NCBI RefSeq assembly: GCF_000472525.1 | Contig: NZ_AWZT01000006.1 | Span: 158,943-222,942, forward strand | Length of the DNA: 64,000 nt | Direction of reading: 5' to 3' | Source: Paraburkholderia dilworthii | GTDB lineage: Bacteria; Pseudomonadota; Gammaproteobacteria; Burkholderiales; Burkholderiaceae | Shown here: one piece after another, positions 7,985 through 18,611 of the stretch | How the letters are laid out: each line of letters begins with the position of its first letter | How positions within the stretch are numbered: the stretch's first letter is position 1 | Made by a program: the position numbers and the translations under genes | The notes under the pieces: model-generated | The model's input: only the letters and a program-made list of their open reading frames with translations | What the model was told of the DNA's origin: nothing | The model's database searches: none

Positions 7985-9439
7985 TTACTTCTTGCGGCCT
8001 TCCGTGAGTTCGGCCATCGCGGCGATCACGCCATCGGCATAGGCCGGATCGATGCGGCGGAAATGCTCGACCGCGCGCGCGACGATCTCCTGCGGCACAC
8101 CGTTGATGTGCCGCGCGATGTTGCCGAACAGACGTTCGCGCTGCGCCGCGTCGAAGAGCGCAAACAGCATGCCCGGCTGCGTGTAGTAATCGTCATCCGC
8201 GCGATGGTCGTAACGATCCACCGCACCCGCTGCAAGCGGCGGCTCCGACGCGTTAGCGTCCGGCGCGAAGTCGCCAAAGCGGTTCGGCTCGTAGTTCACG
8301 TTGCCGCCCAGGTTGCCATCCGTGCGCATTGCTCCGTCGCGATGGAACGAATGCGGGTTCGGCACACGCGACGCATTCACCGGAATCTGATGGTGATTGA
8401 TGCCGAGGCGATAGCGCTGCGTGTCGCCGTAAGAGAAAAGACGACCCTGCAACAACCGGTCGGGCGAGAAGCCGATGCCCGGCACCACGTTGGCCGGCGT
8501 GAACGCTGCCTGCTCAACGTCCGCGAAATAGTTGGCGGCGTTGCGGTTCAGTTCGATCGTGCCGACGTCGATCAGCGGGTAGTCTTTCTGCGACCACACC
8601 TTCGTGATGTCGAACGGATTGAAGCGATACGCCGCAGCTTGCGCCTCCGGCATCACCTGAATCGCAAAGCGCCATTTGGGGAAGTTGCCCGCGTCGATGT
8701 TGCCCACCAGATCGCGCTGCGCGCTTTCGCGGTCTTGCGCGACGACTTGCGACGCCTCGGCATCGGTGAAGTTTTCAATGCCTTGCTGCGACTTGAAGTG
8801 GAACTTCACCCAGAAGCGCTCGTTGTTCGCGTTGATAAACGAGTACGTGTGCGAACCGAAACCGTGCATCTGACGGTAGTTCTTCGGAATGCCGCGATCG
8901 CTCATCAGGATCGTGACCTGATGCATCGACTCGGGATGACGTGTCCAGAAATCCCACGCTGCAATGTTGTTGCGCAAGTTCGTGTACGGGTCGCGCTTTT
9001 GCGTGTGGATGAAGTCCGGAAACTTCAGCGGATCGCGGATAAAGAACACCGGAGTGTTGTTGCCAACCACATCCCAGTTGCCTTCTTCGGTGTAAAACTT
9101 GATCGAAAAGCCTCGCACGTCGCGTTCCGCGTCGGCCGCGCCGCGCTCGCCCGCCACCGTCGAAAACCGCATGAAGAGCGGCGCTTCCTTGCCCACTTCG
9201 GCAAATACTTTCGCCTTCGTATAGCGCGAGATGTCGTGCGTCACCTTGAGCGTGCCGAAGGCGCCCGAGCCCTTAGCATGAACGCGGCGCTCGGGAATCA
9301 CCTCGCGGTCGAAGTGAGCGAGCTTTTCGAGCAGCCACACGTCTTGCAGGACTACCGGGCCGCGCACGCCGGCTGTCATCGAATTCTGGTTATCTGCGAC
9401 GGGCGCGCCGGCGGCATTGGTGAGCTTACGTTCGGACAT
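7985..9439 (-). CDS. katA: Monofunctional haem catalase (small-subunit, clade 3 type)
   Basis: Dismutates H2O2 to water and oxygen. The 484-residue length is that of small-subunit catalases. Catalytic residues are in place: His54 in [12 protein letters not shown], Asn127 in [13 protein letters not shown] and the haem-ligand Tyr337 in [14 protein letters not shown]. The spacing between them equals that of bovine catalase (75, 148, 358). The ATG at 9439 gives [11 protein letters not shown]. It follows oxyR and a 45-codon ORF on the same strand and precedes dps. In B. pseudomallei the corresponding place holds the bifunctional katG, so the enzyme type here differs. The symbol katA is by analogy and katE-type naming is possible. 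Confidence 0.93.
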   Translation of the reverse strand: MSERKLTNAAGAPVADNQNSMTAGVRGPVVLQDVWLLEKLAHFDREVIPERRVHAKGSGAFGTLKVTHDISRYTKAKVFAEVGKEAPLFMRFSTVAGERGAADAERDVRGFSIKFYTEEGNWDVVGNNTPVFFIRDPLKFPDFIHTQKRDPYTNLRNNIAAWDFWTRHPESMHQVTILMSDRGIPKNYRQMHGFGSHTYSFINANNERFWVKFHFKSQQGIENFTDAEASQVVAQDRESAQRDLVGNIDAGNFPKWRFAIQVMPEAQAAAYRFNPFDITKVWSQKDYPLIDVGTIELNRNAANYFADVEQAAFTPANVVPGIGFSPDRLLQGRLFSYGDTQRYRLGINHHQIPVNASRVPNPHSFHRDGAMRTDGNLGGNVNYEPNRFGDFAPDANASEPPLAAGAVDRYDHRADDDYYTQPGMLFALFDAAQRERLFGNIARHINGVPQEIVARAVEHFRRIDPAYADGVIAAMAELTEGRKK

Positions 9440-9518
9440 GCGGAACTCCTGGATGGTTTTCGTTCAACGGATTGTGGGAGAAGCGCGGCAAGGCGATGCC
9501 GAAGGCTTAGACGAACAG

Positions 9519-9656
9519 TCAGGCCGACAAGGCCCGATCGACAAGCAAAGAAACCGCGACCGTGCGCAGGCCGAGCATGGCCGCCGCAAAACCGGCGTTA
9601 GCGTCGGCCGGTTCAGCGGCGAGCGTCTGAGTTTGCTGCAAGTTCGATTGCGTCAT
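9519..9656 (-). CDS. Small 45-residue ORF upstream of catalase (unknown)
   Basis: Not recognised. A 45-codon ORF starts at an ATG at 9656 with a near-perfect Shine-Dalgarno (GGAGG, 5-nt spacer) and ends in TGA, 79 bp before the catalase start. The N-terminus is polar and Gln-rich (MTQSNLQQTQTLAAEPADAN). The second half is a mildly hydrophobic stretch (AGFAAAMLGLRTVAVSLLV), possibly an amphipathic or membrane helix. It is the first reading frame after the candidate OxyR promoter, so it would be strongly induced by peroxide if that promoter is real. It could be a leader peptide, a small membrane protein or a chance ORF. Confidence 0.5.
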   Translation of the reverse strand: MTQSNLQQTQTLAAEPADANAGFAAAMLGLRTVAVSLLVDRALSA

Positions 9657-9684
9657 GATGTCCTCCAGGTGCGGGTGATCGGGC

Positions 9685-9745
9685 GATCTATGGAGGACAC
9701 TATATCAAGACTATCGGATACTCGTGTTTTATAAATTTTATCTAT
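9685..9745 (-). promoter_or_regulatory. Candidate OxyR-controlled promoter of the catalase unit
   Basis: An AT-rich island stands out in GC-rich surroundings. Read on the minus strand, ATAGATAAAATTTAT (9745 to 9731) matches 9 of the 10 fixed positions of the E. coli OxyR half-element ATAGNTNNNANCTAT. After the expected 7-nt spacer, 9723-9709 keeps only the central T and A. Possible -10 hexamers are TATAGT (9704-9699) or CATAGA near 9690-9685. The second places the operator at about -31 to -67, as at E. coli OxyR-activated promoters. An imperfect inverted repeat (9711-9720 and 9743-9752) is also present. Confidence 0.5.
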
Positions 9746-9826
9746 CTGATAGCCGCTCTTTCGCCATCGGGAGCACTTCGCGCGCCGGCTACGGCCCAAA
9801 GCCGCCAGCGCCGGCCCCGCCGTCGT

Positions 9827-10786
9827 TCAGTTGACCGCGACCGGCAGTTCCAACTTCTTGACGCCGGGCAGATCGCAGGCGTTGATTGCGTCGCAAATCG
9901 CATCGATAGCGGGCATCCGCGTAAAGCTCTTGCGCCACGCGAGCACGACGCGGCGATCAGGCACCGGCTCGTCGAATGGCACATACGACAGCAGCCCTGA
10001 GTCGATGCCGCCTGCGTGCGGCTTCACCTCGTGCACCGACATACGCGGCAGCACCGTAATGCCGACGCCGCTTGCGACCATATGGCGGATCGTTTCCAGC
10101 GACGATCCTTCGAATGTCTTCTGGATGCCATCGGCGTTCTGCGAGAAGCGCATCAGTTCCGGGCAGACACCCAGCACGTGATCGCGGAAACAGTGGCCAC
10201 TGCCCAGCAGCAGCATGGTTTCCTGCTTCAGATCGTCGGGGTCGATCTTCTGACGGTTTTCCCACGCGTGACCCGACGGCAGCGCTACGACGAAAGGCTC
10301 GTCGTATAGCGGGCGCAGCATCAGGCCGGTTTCGGGGAACGGCAGCGCCATGATTGCGACGTCGATCTCGCCCTGCTTGAGCAGTTCGATCAGTTTCAGC
10401 GTGTAATTTTCCTGCAGCATCAACGGCATTTGCGGGACGCGCTTGATCATCTGCTTGACGAGCGTAGGCAGCAGATACGGTCCGATCGTGTAAATCACGC
10501 CGAGACGCAGCGGTCCGACGAGCGGGTCCTTGCCCTGCTTGGCGATTTCCTTGATGGCGAGCGTCTGTTCAAGCACACGCTGAGCTTGTGTGACGATCTG
10601 CTCGCCGATCGGCGTGACACTCACTTCGCTCGTGCCGCGCTCGAAAATCTGCACGTTGAGCTCGTCCTCGAGCTTCTTGATGGCCACCGACAACGTCGGC
10701 TGGCTAACGAAACACGCTTCGGCGGCCCGGCCGAAGTGCCGCTCGCGGGCAACGGCGACGATGTACTTCAATTCGGTGAGCGTCAT
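9827..10786 (-). CDS. oxyR: Peroxide-sensing LysR-family regulator OxyR
   Basis: H2O2-sensing transcription factor of 319 residues. The N-terminal winged HTH covers residues 1-60 (RAAEACFVSQPTLSVAIKKL). The redox pair sits at Cys199 and Cys208 within GSGHCFRDHVLGVCPEL, the exact numbering of E. coli OxyR. Peroxide forms a disulfide between them and turns the protein into an activator. The ATG at 10786 gives MTLTELKYIVAVARERHFG, typical of beta-proteobacterial OxyR. It follows recG on the same strand (144-bp gap) and precedes the catalase-dps block it presumably controls. Confidence 0.97.
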   Translation of the reverse strand: MTLTELKYIVAVARERHFGRAAEACFVSQPTLSVAIKKLEDELNVQIFERGTSEVSVTPIGEQIVTQAQRVLEQTLAIKEIAKQGKDPLVGPLRLGVIYTIGPYLLPTLVKQMIKRVPQMPLMLQENYTLKLIELLKQGEIDVAIMALPFPETGLMLRPLYDEPFVVALPSGHAWENRQKIDPDDLKQETMLLLGSGHCFRDHVLGVCPELMRFSQNADGIQKTFEGSSLETIRHMVASGVGITVLPRMSVHEVKPHAGGIDSGLLSYVPFDEPVPDRRVVLAWRKSFTRMPAIDAICDAINACDLPGVKKLELPVAVN

Positions 10787-10814
10787 TGGGGGACCAATCA
10801 GTGCGGTGGATTCG

Positions 10815-10829
10815 ATAGGTTCTAGTTAT
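10815..10829. promoter_or_regulatory. OxyR-like half-element in the oxyR promoter
   Basis: ATAGGTTCTAGTTAT on the plus strand fits 9 of the 10 fixed positions of the OxyR half-element, the same score as the catalase site. On the minus strand it overlaps a possible -10 (TATAAC) 29 bp before the oxyR start, the arrangement expected for autorepression. A second half-element at the 7-nt spacing is not convincing. Confidence 0.4.
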
Positions 10830-10930
10830 ACACCCATAGGGTCGGTTCGCCAACCTCGTTCCCCCTTTGATATCCGCAAAACGCGCCAGGCGGCACACCA
10901 CCCGACGGACGCAGGCGCCCGCGCGTCCGC

Positions 10931-13306
10931 TCACGCCTTCAGATAGTGTTCGCGTGCGCCCAGCCAGCGCGCGAGATGCTGCGTGACGACCTCCGGATAC
11001 TTTTCGAGCAGGGCCGCAGCCGCTTCGCGTGCGGGCTCGATCAGCCATTGATCGTTTTGCAGGTCGGCAAACCGGAGCATCGCCGCGCCAGATTGCCGCG
11101 CGCCGAGAAACTCGCCGGGACCGCGAATTTCGAGGTCGCGGCGCGCGATTTCGAACCCGTCCGTCGTTTCGCGCATGGTCTGCAAGCGCGCGCGCGCCGT
11201 CATCGACAACGGTCCCGTGTAGAGCAGCACGCATACCGACGCCGCGCTGCCGCGCCCCACGCGTCCACGCAACTGGTGCAGCTGCGCGAGTCCGAAGCGC
11301 TCGGCGTGCTCGATCACCATCAGCGACGCATTGGGCACGTCGACGCCCACTTCGATCACCGTCGTCGCGACCAGCAGTTGCACTTCGTTGCGGGTAAAGG
11401 CGTCCATGACCGCCGCTTTTTCAGCCGGCGCGAGTCGGCCGTGCACGAGTCCGACTTTCAGTTCAGGCAAAGCTGCGACGAGCGTTTCGTAGGTCTCGAC
11501 TGCGGTCTGCAATTGCAGCGTCTCGCTTTCTTCGATCAGCGGACAGACCCAGTAGACCTGACGCCCGGTCAGCGCGGCCTCGCGCACCCGGCCGATCACT
11601 TCTTCACGGCGCGCGTCGGACACGAGCTTGGTCAGGATCGGCGTGCGTCCGGGCGGCAATTCGTCGATGGTCGATACGTCGAGGTCCGCGTAGTAGGTCA
11701 TGGCGAGCGTGCGCGGAATCGGCGTTGCGGACATCATCAGTTGATGCGGCTGGAAATCGCGCGCGCCGTCGGCGGCGTTTTTCGCTTTTGCACGCAGCGC
11801 GAGCCGCTGTGCGACGCCGAAGCGATGCTGTTCGTCGACGATCACGAGCCCGAGGCGCGCGAACTCCACGGCGTCCTGAATGATCGCATGTGTGCCGATT
11901 ACGAGTTGCGCGGTGCCGAGCGCCGCGGCTTCGATCGCGGCGCGCTTTTCCTTGGCCTTCAGACTGCCCGCGAGCCACGCGACGTTCACCCCAAGCGGCT
12001 CCAGCCAGCCACGCAGTTTGCGCGCGTGCTGCTCGGCGAGGATTTCGGTTGGCGCCATCAGCGCGGCCTGATAACCGGCGTCGATGGCCTGCGCGGCGGC
12101 CAGTGCGGCGACAATCGTCTTGCCGCTGCCGACGTCGCCCTGCAGGAGCCGCTGCATCGGATGCGGCTGCGTCAGATCGAGTGCGATTTCGCCGCCGACG
12201 CGTTCCTGCGCCTTGGTCAGCGAAAACGGCAACGCTTTGAGCAAACGCGCGACCAACGCAAATTCGTCGCCCAGCGTGCGGCGCGGCATGGGCGGCGCGG
12301 CGCGCGTGCGGCGCTCCTCGTGCGCGCGCTTGAGCGACATCTGCTGCGCGAGCAGTTCTTCGAACTTGATGCGCACCCATGCTGGATGCGTGCCGTCGAT
12401 CAACGCCGTTTCATCAGACTGCGCGCCCGGATGATGCAGCGTGCGCACCGCGTCCATCAGCGAGGGTACGCCGAGCGGCTGCAACCATTCGCGGGCGACC
12501 GCTTCGGGCAACAGTTCCGGCAACGACGTGCGCGACAGCGCGTTGTCGATCGACTTGCGCAAATACGCCTGCGTGACGCCAGCGGTGCTCGGATACACCG
12601 GCGTGAGCGCTTGCGGCAGCGGCGTGTCTTCGTCGACGACGCGCACCGCCGGATGCACCATCTCCATCCCGAAGAAGCCGCCGCGCACGTCGCCGCGCAC
12701 GCGCAGCCGCGCACCGATTGCCATCTGCTTGACCTGCGAACCGTAGAAGTTCAGAAAGCGCAGCACGAGTTCGTCGCCAGCGTCGTCGCGCAGTTTGACG
12801 AGCAACTGGCGGCGCGGACGATAGGCGATCTCGTTGTCGAACACGACGCCTTCCGTCTGCGCGACGCCGCCTGGCAGCAGGTGGCCGATAGGCGTGAGCG
12901 AGGTTTCGTCCTCGTAGCGCATCGGCAGGTGCAGCACGAGGTCGATGTCGCGGGTGAGGCCCAGCTTCGCGAGCTTGTCGGCGGGTTTGGCTGTGGGTTT
13001 GGCGGCTGATTTGGCCGATGCGGTCGCAGGCGCTTTGACGGCGGTGGTCTCGGGCGTTTGCGACGATGTTTGCTCCAGCCTTTGCGGGAGCGTTTGCCCC
13101 GACGTTTGCTCGGGTTTTTGCTCCGGCGCCTTGCCCGGCGGCTGCTCGCCCGCTGCCCCGCCGCGCGCCGCCCGCTTGCGCTGCGCCGGCGCGCTGTCGT
13201 CAGGCCCGCGCGCATCCGCCGCCGCGCCGCCTCGCGCGACGGAGGCGGCCGGTTCGGCGCTCACTTCATCGGTAGCGGAGGGCAATCGGCGGTCGGACAA
13301 AGGCAT
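10931..13306 (-). CDS. recG: ATP-dependent DNA helicase RecG
   Basis: Branch-migrating helicase that remodels stalled forks and Holliday junctions. The wedge/OB domain begins after about residue 115 ([16 protein letters not shown]). The helicase core follows, with Walker [17 protein letters not shown], Walker [23 protein letters not shown] and a C-terminal QLRGRVGRG. The ATG at 13306 gives 791 residues; a TTG 11 codons upstream is the only longer start and lacks a good Shine-Dalgarno. About 110 residues of low-complexity Ala/Pro/Gln/Thr-rich sequence precede the usual RecG N-terminus, including six 4-residue repeats. The recG-oxyR order is conserved in related genera. Confidence 0.93.
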   Translation of the reverse strand: MPLSDRRLPSATDEVSAEPAASVARGGAAADARGPDDSAPAQRKRAARGGAAGEQPPGKAPEQKPEQTSGQTLPQRLEQTSSQTPETTAVKAPATASAKSAAKPTAKPADKLAKLGLTRDIDLVLHLPMRYEDETSLTPIGHLLPGGVAQTEGVVFDNEIAYRPRRQLLVKLRDDAGDELVLRFLNFYGSQVKQMAIGARLRVRGDVRGGFFGMEMVHPAVRVVDEDTPLPQALTPVYPSTAGVTQAYLRKSIDNALSRTSLPELLPEAVAREWLQPLGVPSLMDAVRTLHHPGAQSDETALIDGTHPAWVRIKFEELLAQQMSLKRAHEERRTRAAPPMPRRTLGDEFALVARLLKALPFSLTKAQERVGGEIALDLTQPHPMQRLLQGDVGSGKTIVAALAAAQAIDAGYQAALMAPTEILAEQHARKLRGWLEPLGVNVAWLAGSLKAKEKRAAIEAAALGTAQLVIGTHAIIQDAVEFARLGLVIVDEQHRFGVAQRLALRAKAKNAADGARDFQPHQLMMSATPIPRTLAMTYYADLDVSTIDELPPGRTPILTKLVSDARREEVIGRVREAALTGRQVYWVCPLIEESETLQLQTAVETYETLVAALPELKVGLVHGRLAPAEKAAVMDAFTRNEVQLLVATTVIEVGVDVPNASLMVIEHAERFGLAQLHQLRGRVGRGSAASVCVLLYTGPLSMTARARLQTMRETTDGFEIARRDLEIRGPGEFLGARQSGAAMLRFADLQNDQWLIEPAREAAAALLEKYPEVVTQHLARWLGAREHYLKA
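13051..13122. repeat. 12-bp periodic repeat inside the recG N-terminal extension
   Basis: TTTGC recurs exactly every 12 bp on the plus strand at 13057, 13069, 13081, 13093, 13105 and 13117. On the coding strand this gives six 4-residue units of the form xQ(T/K/R)x. The period keeps the recG frame, so copy-number change would only lengthen the linker. Confidence 0.75.
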
Positions 13307-13473
13307 GGGCTGCTTCGCAAGTACAATATCGGCTGTCAAAAGTATCGAAGGGTGCGCCGCTATGCGCTGGCTGCGCGAGCGCCGGCTCGCAGCACGCCGC
13401 GGCGCCCCGCAATCATAGCCGCCCGGCCCGGCCTGCGGCTCAATTCAGTCTCCATTCGCTTCCAGTCGTTCGC

Positions 13474-14532
13474 ATGTTCAAGCTTTCCGATTTCGATTTC
13501 GATCTGCCGCCCGAGCTGATCGCGCAAGTCGCGCTGCCCGAGCGCAGCGCCAGTCGCCTGCTCCAGGTGGATAACGCGGCCGATGCCGACGGCGCCGCGC
13601 GTCTGGTCGACCGCCGCTTCGCCGAACTGCCCGAATGCATTTCGGCCGGCGATCTGCTGGTCTTCAACGATACCAAAGTCCTGAAGGCGCGCTTCCTCGG
13701 CCAGAAGGCCAGTGGCGGAAAAGTCGAAGTTCTGGTCGAGCGCCTCACCGGCGAGCGCACAGCGCTTGCGCAGATCCGCGCGAGCAAGAGCCCGCAGCCG
13801 GGCACCACGATCCGTCTTGCCGATGCGTTCGACGTGACCGTCGGCGAGCGCGTGGAGCCGTTCTACACGCTGCATTTCCCCGACGACTGCCTGACGCTGA
13901 TCGAGCAATTCGGCCGTTTGCCGTTGCCGCCGTACATCGAGCACGACCCCGACTCGACCGACGAAACGCGCTATCAGACCGTCTTTGCGCAGAATCCTGG
14001 CGCGGTCGCGGCGCCCACGGCGGGCCTTCATTTCGACGATGCCCTGCTGGCGCGGCTCGACGCCGCCGGCGTGCAGCGCGCCACGCTGACGCTGCATGTC
14101 GGCGCGGGCACGTTCCAGCCGGTGCGCGTCGAGAACCTGGCCGAGCACAAGATGCACAGCGAGTGGTATCACCTGCCGCAATCGCTCGCGGACAAAATCG
14201 CGGAGACGAAGGCGCGCGGCAACCGCGTAATCGCGGTGGGCACGACGTCGATGCGCGCGCTGGAAGCCGCCGCGCGCGACGCCGAAGCCGCTGGCCGTCC
14301 GCTCGGCGCGGCGAGCACCGAGACGGACATTTTCATCACGCCCGGCTACAGGTTTCGCGTGGTCGACCAGCTCGTGACCAACTTTCATTTGCCGAAATCG
14401 ACGCTGCTGATGCTGGTGTCGGCCTTCGCGGGCGTGGAGACGATTCGCGCCGCGTATCGTCACGCAATCGGGCAGCGTTATCGCTTTTTCAGCTACGGCG
14501 ATGCGATGCTGCTTACGCGGCGCGACGGTTAA
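13474..14532 (+). CDS. queA: S-adenosylmethionine:tRNA ribosyltransferase-isomerase
   Basis: Converts preQ1 to epoxyqueuosine in the anticodon of tRNAs with GUN anticodons, using SAM as ribosyl donor. It has 352 residues, family length. Conserved stretches include [16 protein letters not shown] near residue 15, [14 protein letters not shown] near 62, [10 protein letters not shown] near 177 and [21 protein letters not shown] near 300. The ATG at 13474 gives [12 protein letters not shown], the standard start. It is divergent from recG and followed by tgt, the enzyme of the preceding step. Confidence 0.97.
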   Translation: MFKLSDFDFDLPPELIAQVALPERSASRLLQVDNAADADGAARLVDRRFAELPECISAGDLLVFNDTKVLKARFLGQKASGGKVEVLVERLTGERTALAQIRASKSPQPGTTIRLADAFDVTVGERVEPFYTLHFPDDCLTLIEQFGRLPLPPYIEHDPDSTDETRYQTVFAQNPGAVAAPTAGLHFDDALLARLDAAGVQRATLTLHVGAGTFQPVRVENLAEHKMHSEWYHLPQSLADKIAETKARGNRVIAVGTTSMRALEAAARDAEAAGRPLGAASTETDIFITPGYRFRVVDQLVTNFHLPKSTLLMLVSAFAGVETIRAAYRHAIGQRYRFFSYGDAMLLTRRDG

Positions 14533-15879
<1,347 letters not shown>

Positions 15880-16076
15880 CGCCGCGCGCTGTCGGATTCT
15901 GCGGAAGAATCCGTCAGACGCTTACAGAAAACCTTACAATCTACTTTCGAGGACGGCGAAAAGGGCTTTAAACGATTGATCGCAAAGCCGAATCGCCGCG
16001 CCGACGCGCGTAACGCCGGTGGTAGAATAACCGGCTGATTTTTTTGATTGATTTGACCTATAACGGAGAGACCAAC

Positions 16077-16406
16077 GTGTCGTTCATTTCCAATGCCTTC
16101 GCTCAAGGCACAGCAACTGGTGGCATTGAATCGAATCTGATGAGCTTTCTGCCGCTGATCCTGATGTTCGGCGTGCTGTACTTCATCATGATTCGCCCGC
16201 AAATGAAGCGCCAGAAAGAACATCGCAACATGCTCGCCGCGATGGCCAAGGGCGACGAAGTGGTGACGAACGGCGGCATCGTCGGCAAGGTGACCAAGGT
16301 GGGCGAGGCTTACGTCGGCGTCGAAATCTCGGAAGGCACGGAAATCACCGTGCAGAAAGCGTCGGTCACGACGATTCTCCCGAAGGGCACGATCAAGTCG
16401 CTGTAA
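16077..16406 (+). CDS. yajC: Sec translocon accessory protein YajC
   Basis: Small inner-membrane partner of SecDF (109 residues). One N-terminal transmembrane helix (LMSFLPLILMFGVLYFIMI, about residues 21-39) is followed by the conserved RPQMKRQKEH and a basic/beta-rich cytoplasmic domain (GGIVGKVTKVGE). A GTG at 16077 is preferred because a GGAGAG Shine-Dalgarno lies 8 nt upstream and it gives the family N-terminus (SFISNAFAQ). The upstream ATG at 16044 would read through the ribosome-binding site. Directly upstream of secD. Confidence 0.94.
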   Translation: MSFISNAFAQGTATGGIESNLMSFLPLILMFGVLYFIMIRPQMKRQKEHRNMLAAMAKGDEVVTNGGIVGKVTKVGEAYVGVEISEGTEITVQKASVTTILPKGTIKSL

Positions 16407-16524
16407 GGCCTGCTCTCTCGCGTCCGGCGCGGCCTCGCCGGCGATCCTCTGGCAAGCCATGCCGGGTCGCCCGCGCTCATCGCCGGGCGCATCGCTTTCA
16501 AGCCAACCTCCCGTTGGACTACTC

Positions 16525-18594
16525 ATGAATCGTTACCCCCTCTGGAAATATGCCGTGATGCTGGTGGCTCTCGTCATCGGCCTCCTGTACACGCTGCCCA
16601 ATCTGTTCGGCGAAGCGCCGGCGGTGCAGGTGTCGAGCGGCAAGGCGACGGTCAAGCTCGACTCGACCACGCTGTCGGCCGTCGAAGCCGCGCTCGCAGC
16701 CAATAAGATCAAAGCCGACGACGTCACGTTCGACAACACGTCGGCCAACGCGAACATTCGCGTGCGTCTGCCGGACACCGACACGCAGTTGCGCGTGAAG
16801 GACCTGTTGCAGAAGTCGCTGAACAGCGACCCCACCGACCCGCAGTTCATCGTTGCGCTGAACTTGCAAAGTGCGTCGCCGCGCTGGCTGACTGCCTTGC
16901 ACGCGCTGCCCATGTATCTCGGTCTCGACTTGCGCGGCGGTGTGCACTTCCTGCTGCAAGTCGACATGGCGGGCGCGCTGAACAAGAAGCTCGACTCCGA
17001 CGCTTCTGACGCCCGCACGCTCTTGCGCGACAACAATATCCGCGACGGCGGTGTGAACCGCGTCAACCAGACGGTGGTGATCAATTTCGCCGACCAGGCC
17101 ACGGCGGACAATGCAGTCAAACAACTGAGCCGCAGCATCAGTGAGCTCCAGTGGGCGTCGCAGAACGGCCCGGACGGCTCGGTACAGCTCGTCGGGACAT
17201 TCACGCCGGCTGTGCAAAAAGCCGTGCAGGACGCCGCGCTTAAGCAGAACATCACCACGCTGCACAACCGCGTGAACGAACTCGGCGTGGCGGAGCCGGT
17301 GATCCAGCAACAAGGCGCGGACCGCATCGTGGTCGAACTGCCGGGCGTGCAGGACACGGCGAAGGCGAAAGACATCATCGGCCGCACGGCAACGCTCGAA
17401 GCGCGCCTCGCCGATCCGGTCAACACGCACCCGAATCCGTCGGACCCGGTGCCGCCGGGCGACGAACTGTTCACGCACGGCAACCAGACGCCGGTGCTGC
17501 TGAAAAAGCAGATCATCTTTACGGGCGACCGGATTATCGACGCGTCTGCGGGCTTCGACGAACATCAGCGTCCGTCCGTCAACATTCGCCTCGACTCGGC
17601 GGGCGGCCGGGCCGTGCGCAGCGTGTCGCGCGACAACATCGGCAAGCCGATGGCGATGGTGCTGTTCGAAAAGGGCAAGGGCGAAGTGCTGACGGTGGCG
17701 ACCATCCAGTCGGAACTGGGCGACCGCTTCCAGATTACCGGTCAAGCCACGCCGCAAGGCGCCGCCGACCTCGCGCTGCTGCTGCGCGCCGGTTCGCTCG
17801 CCGCACCGATGGACATCATCGAGGAACGCACGATCGGCCCGAGCCTTGGCGCGGACAACATCAGGAAGGGCTTCCACTCGGTGGTGTGGGGCTTCGCGGC
17901 CATCGCCGTCTTCATGATCGCGTACTACATGCTGTTCGGCGTGATTTCGATGATCGGCCTGTCCGTGAACCTGCTGCTGCTGATTGCCGTTCTTTCCATG
18001 TTGCAGGCCACGCTCACGTTGCCGGGCATCGCCGCTATCGCGCTGGCGCTCGGTATGGCGATCGACGCGAACGTGCTGATCAACGAACGCGTGCGTGAAG
18101 AGCTCCGCAACGGCGCGCCGCCGCAACTTGCCATTCAGAACGGCTACGCGCATGCATGGGCGACGATTCTCGATTCGAACGTGACCACGCTGATCGCCGG
18201 TATCGCGCTGCTTGCCTTCGGTTCGGGCCCGGTGCGCGGTTTTGCGATCGTCCACTGCATCGGCATTCTCACGTCGATGTTCTCGGCAGTGTTCTTCTCG
18301 CGCGGCATCGTCAACCTTTGGTACGGCGGCAAGAAGAAGCTGAAGTCGCTGGCAATCGGCCAGGTGTGGCGTCCGGAAACGGCACCCGCAGGCTCGGCTG
18401 CTTACCTCGGTAACGACGACGCTGCAACCGACACCGCACAAGCCATGCGTGCAGCATCCGCGGCAGCAGCCAAGCCGAAAGCGCCGGCCGCGGCCGCGCA
18501 GTCGCGCACAGGCAAGCCGACCGTGCGCCGCAGAAACGCACAGAGCGCATCCGGCACGCCGAACACGCCGCAGAAACCGGGTTCATCCCGCTGA
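16525..18594 (+). CDS. secD: Protein translocase subunit SecD
   Basis: Membrane subunit that uses the proton gradient to pull secreted proteins into the periplasm. It has 689 residues from the ATG at 16525 (MNRYPLWKYAVM). The first transmembrane helix is at residues 10-27. The periplasmic region starts with the YLGLDLRGGVHFLLQVD signature near residue 135 and includes P1 sequence. A C-terminal block of five helices carries ALALGMAIDANVLINERVREE. The tail after about residue 615 is low-complexity, Ala/Lys/Pro-rich. Followed by secF after 17 nt. Confidence 0.97.
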   Translation: MNRYPLWKYAVMLVALVIGLLYTLPNLFGEAPAVQVSSGKATVKLDSTTLSAVEAALAANKIKADDVTFDNTSANANIRVRLPDTDTQLRVKDLLQKSLNSDPTDPQFIVALNLQSASPRWLTALHALPMYLGLDLRGGVHFLLQVDMAGALNKKLDSDASDARTLLRDNNIRDGGVNRVNQTVVINFADQATADNAVKQLSRSISELQWASQNGPDGSVQLVGTFTPAVQKAVQDAALKQNITTLHNRVNELGVAEPVIQQQGADRIVVELPGVQDTAKAKDIIGRTATLEARLADPVNTHPNPSDPVPPGDELFTHGNQTPVLLKKQIIFTGDRIIDASAGFDEHQRPSVNIRLDSAGGRAVRSVSRDNIGKPMAMVLFEKGKGEVLTVATIQSELGDRFQITGQATPQGAADLALLLRAGSLAAPMDIIEERTIGPSLGADNIRKGFHSVVWGFAAIAVFMIAYYMLFGVISMIGLSVNLLLLIAVLSMLQATLTLPGIAAIALALGMAIDANVLINERVREELRNGAPPQLAIQNGYAHAWATILDSNVTTLIAGIALLAFGSGPVRGFAIVHCIGILTSMFSAVFFSRGIVNLWYGGKKKLKSLAIGQVWRPETAPAGSAAYLGNDDAATDTAQAMRAASAAAAKPKAPAAAAQSRTGKPTVRRRNAQSASGTPNTPQKPGSSR

Positions 18595-18611
18595 GCCCCG
18601 GAGAACAAGAC

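Noticed and set aside
9417..9734. 105-codon plus-strand frame opposite the catalase promoter and small ORF
   Set aside because: No Shine-Dalgarno and Arg/Gln-rich shadow composition; it crosses the AT-rich regulatory island.
13306..13339. TTGACA at the longest possible recG start as a -35 promoter element
   Set aside because: No acceptable -10 lies 16-18 bp from it on either strand, and the ATG at 13306 explains the start better.
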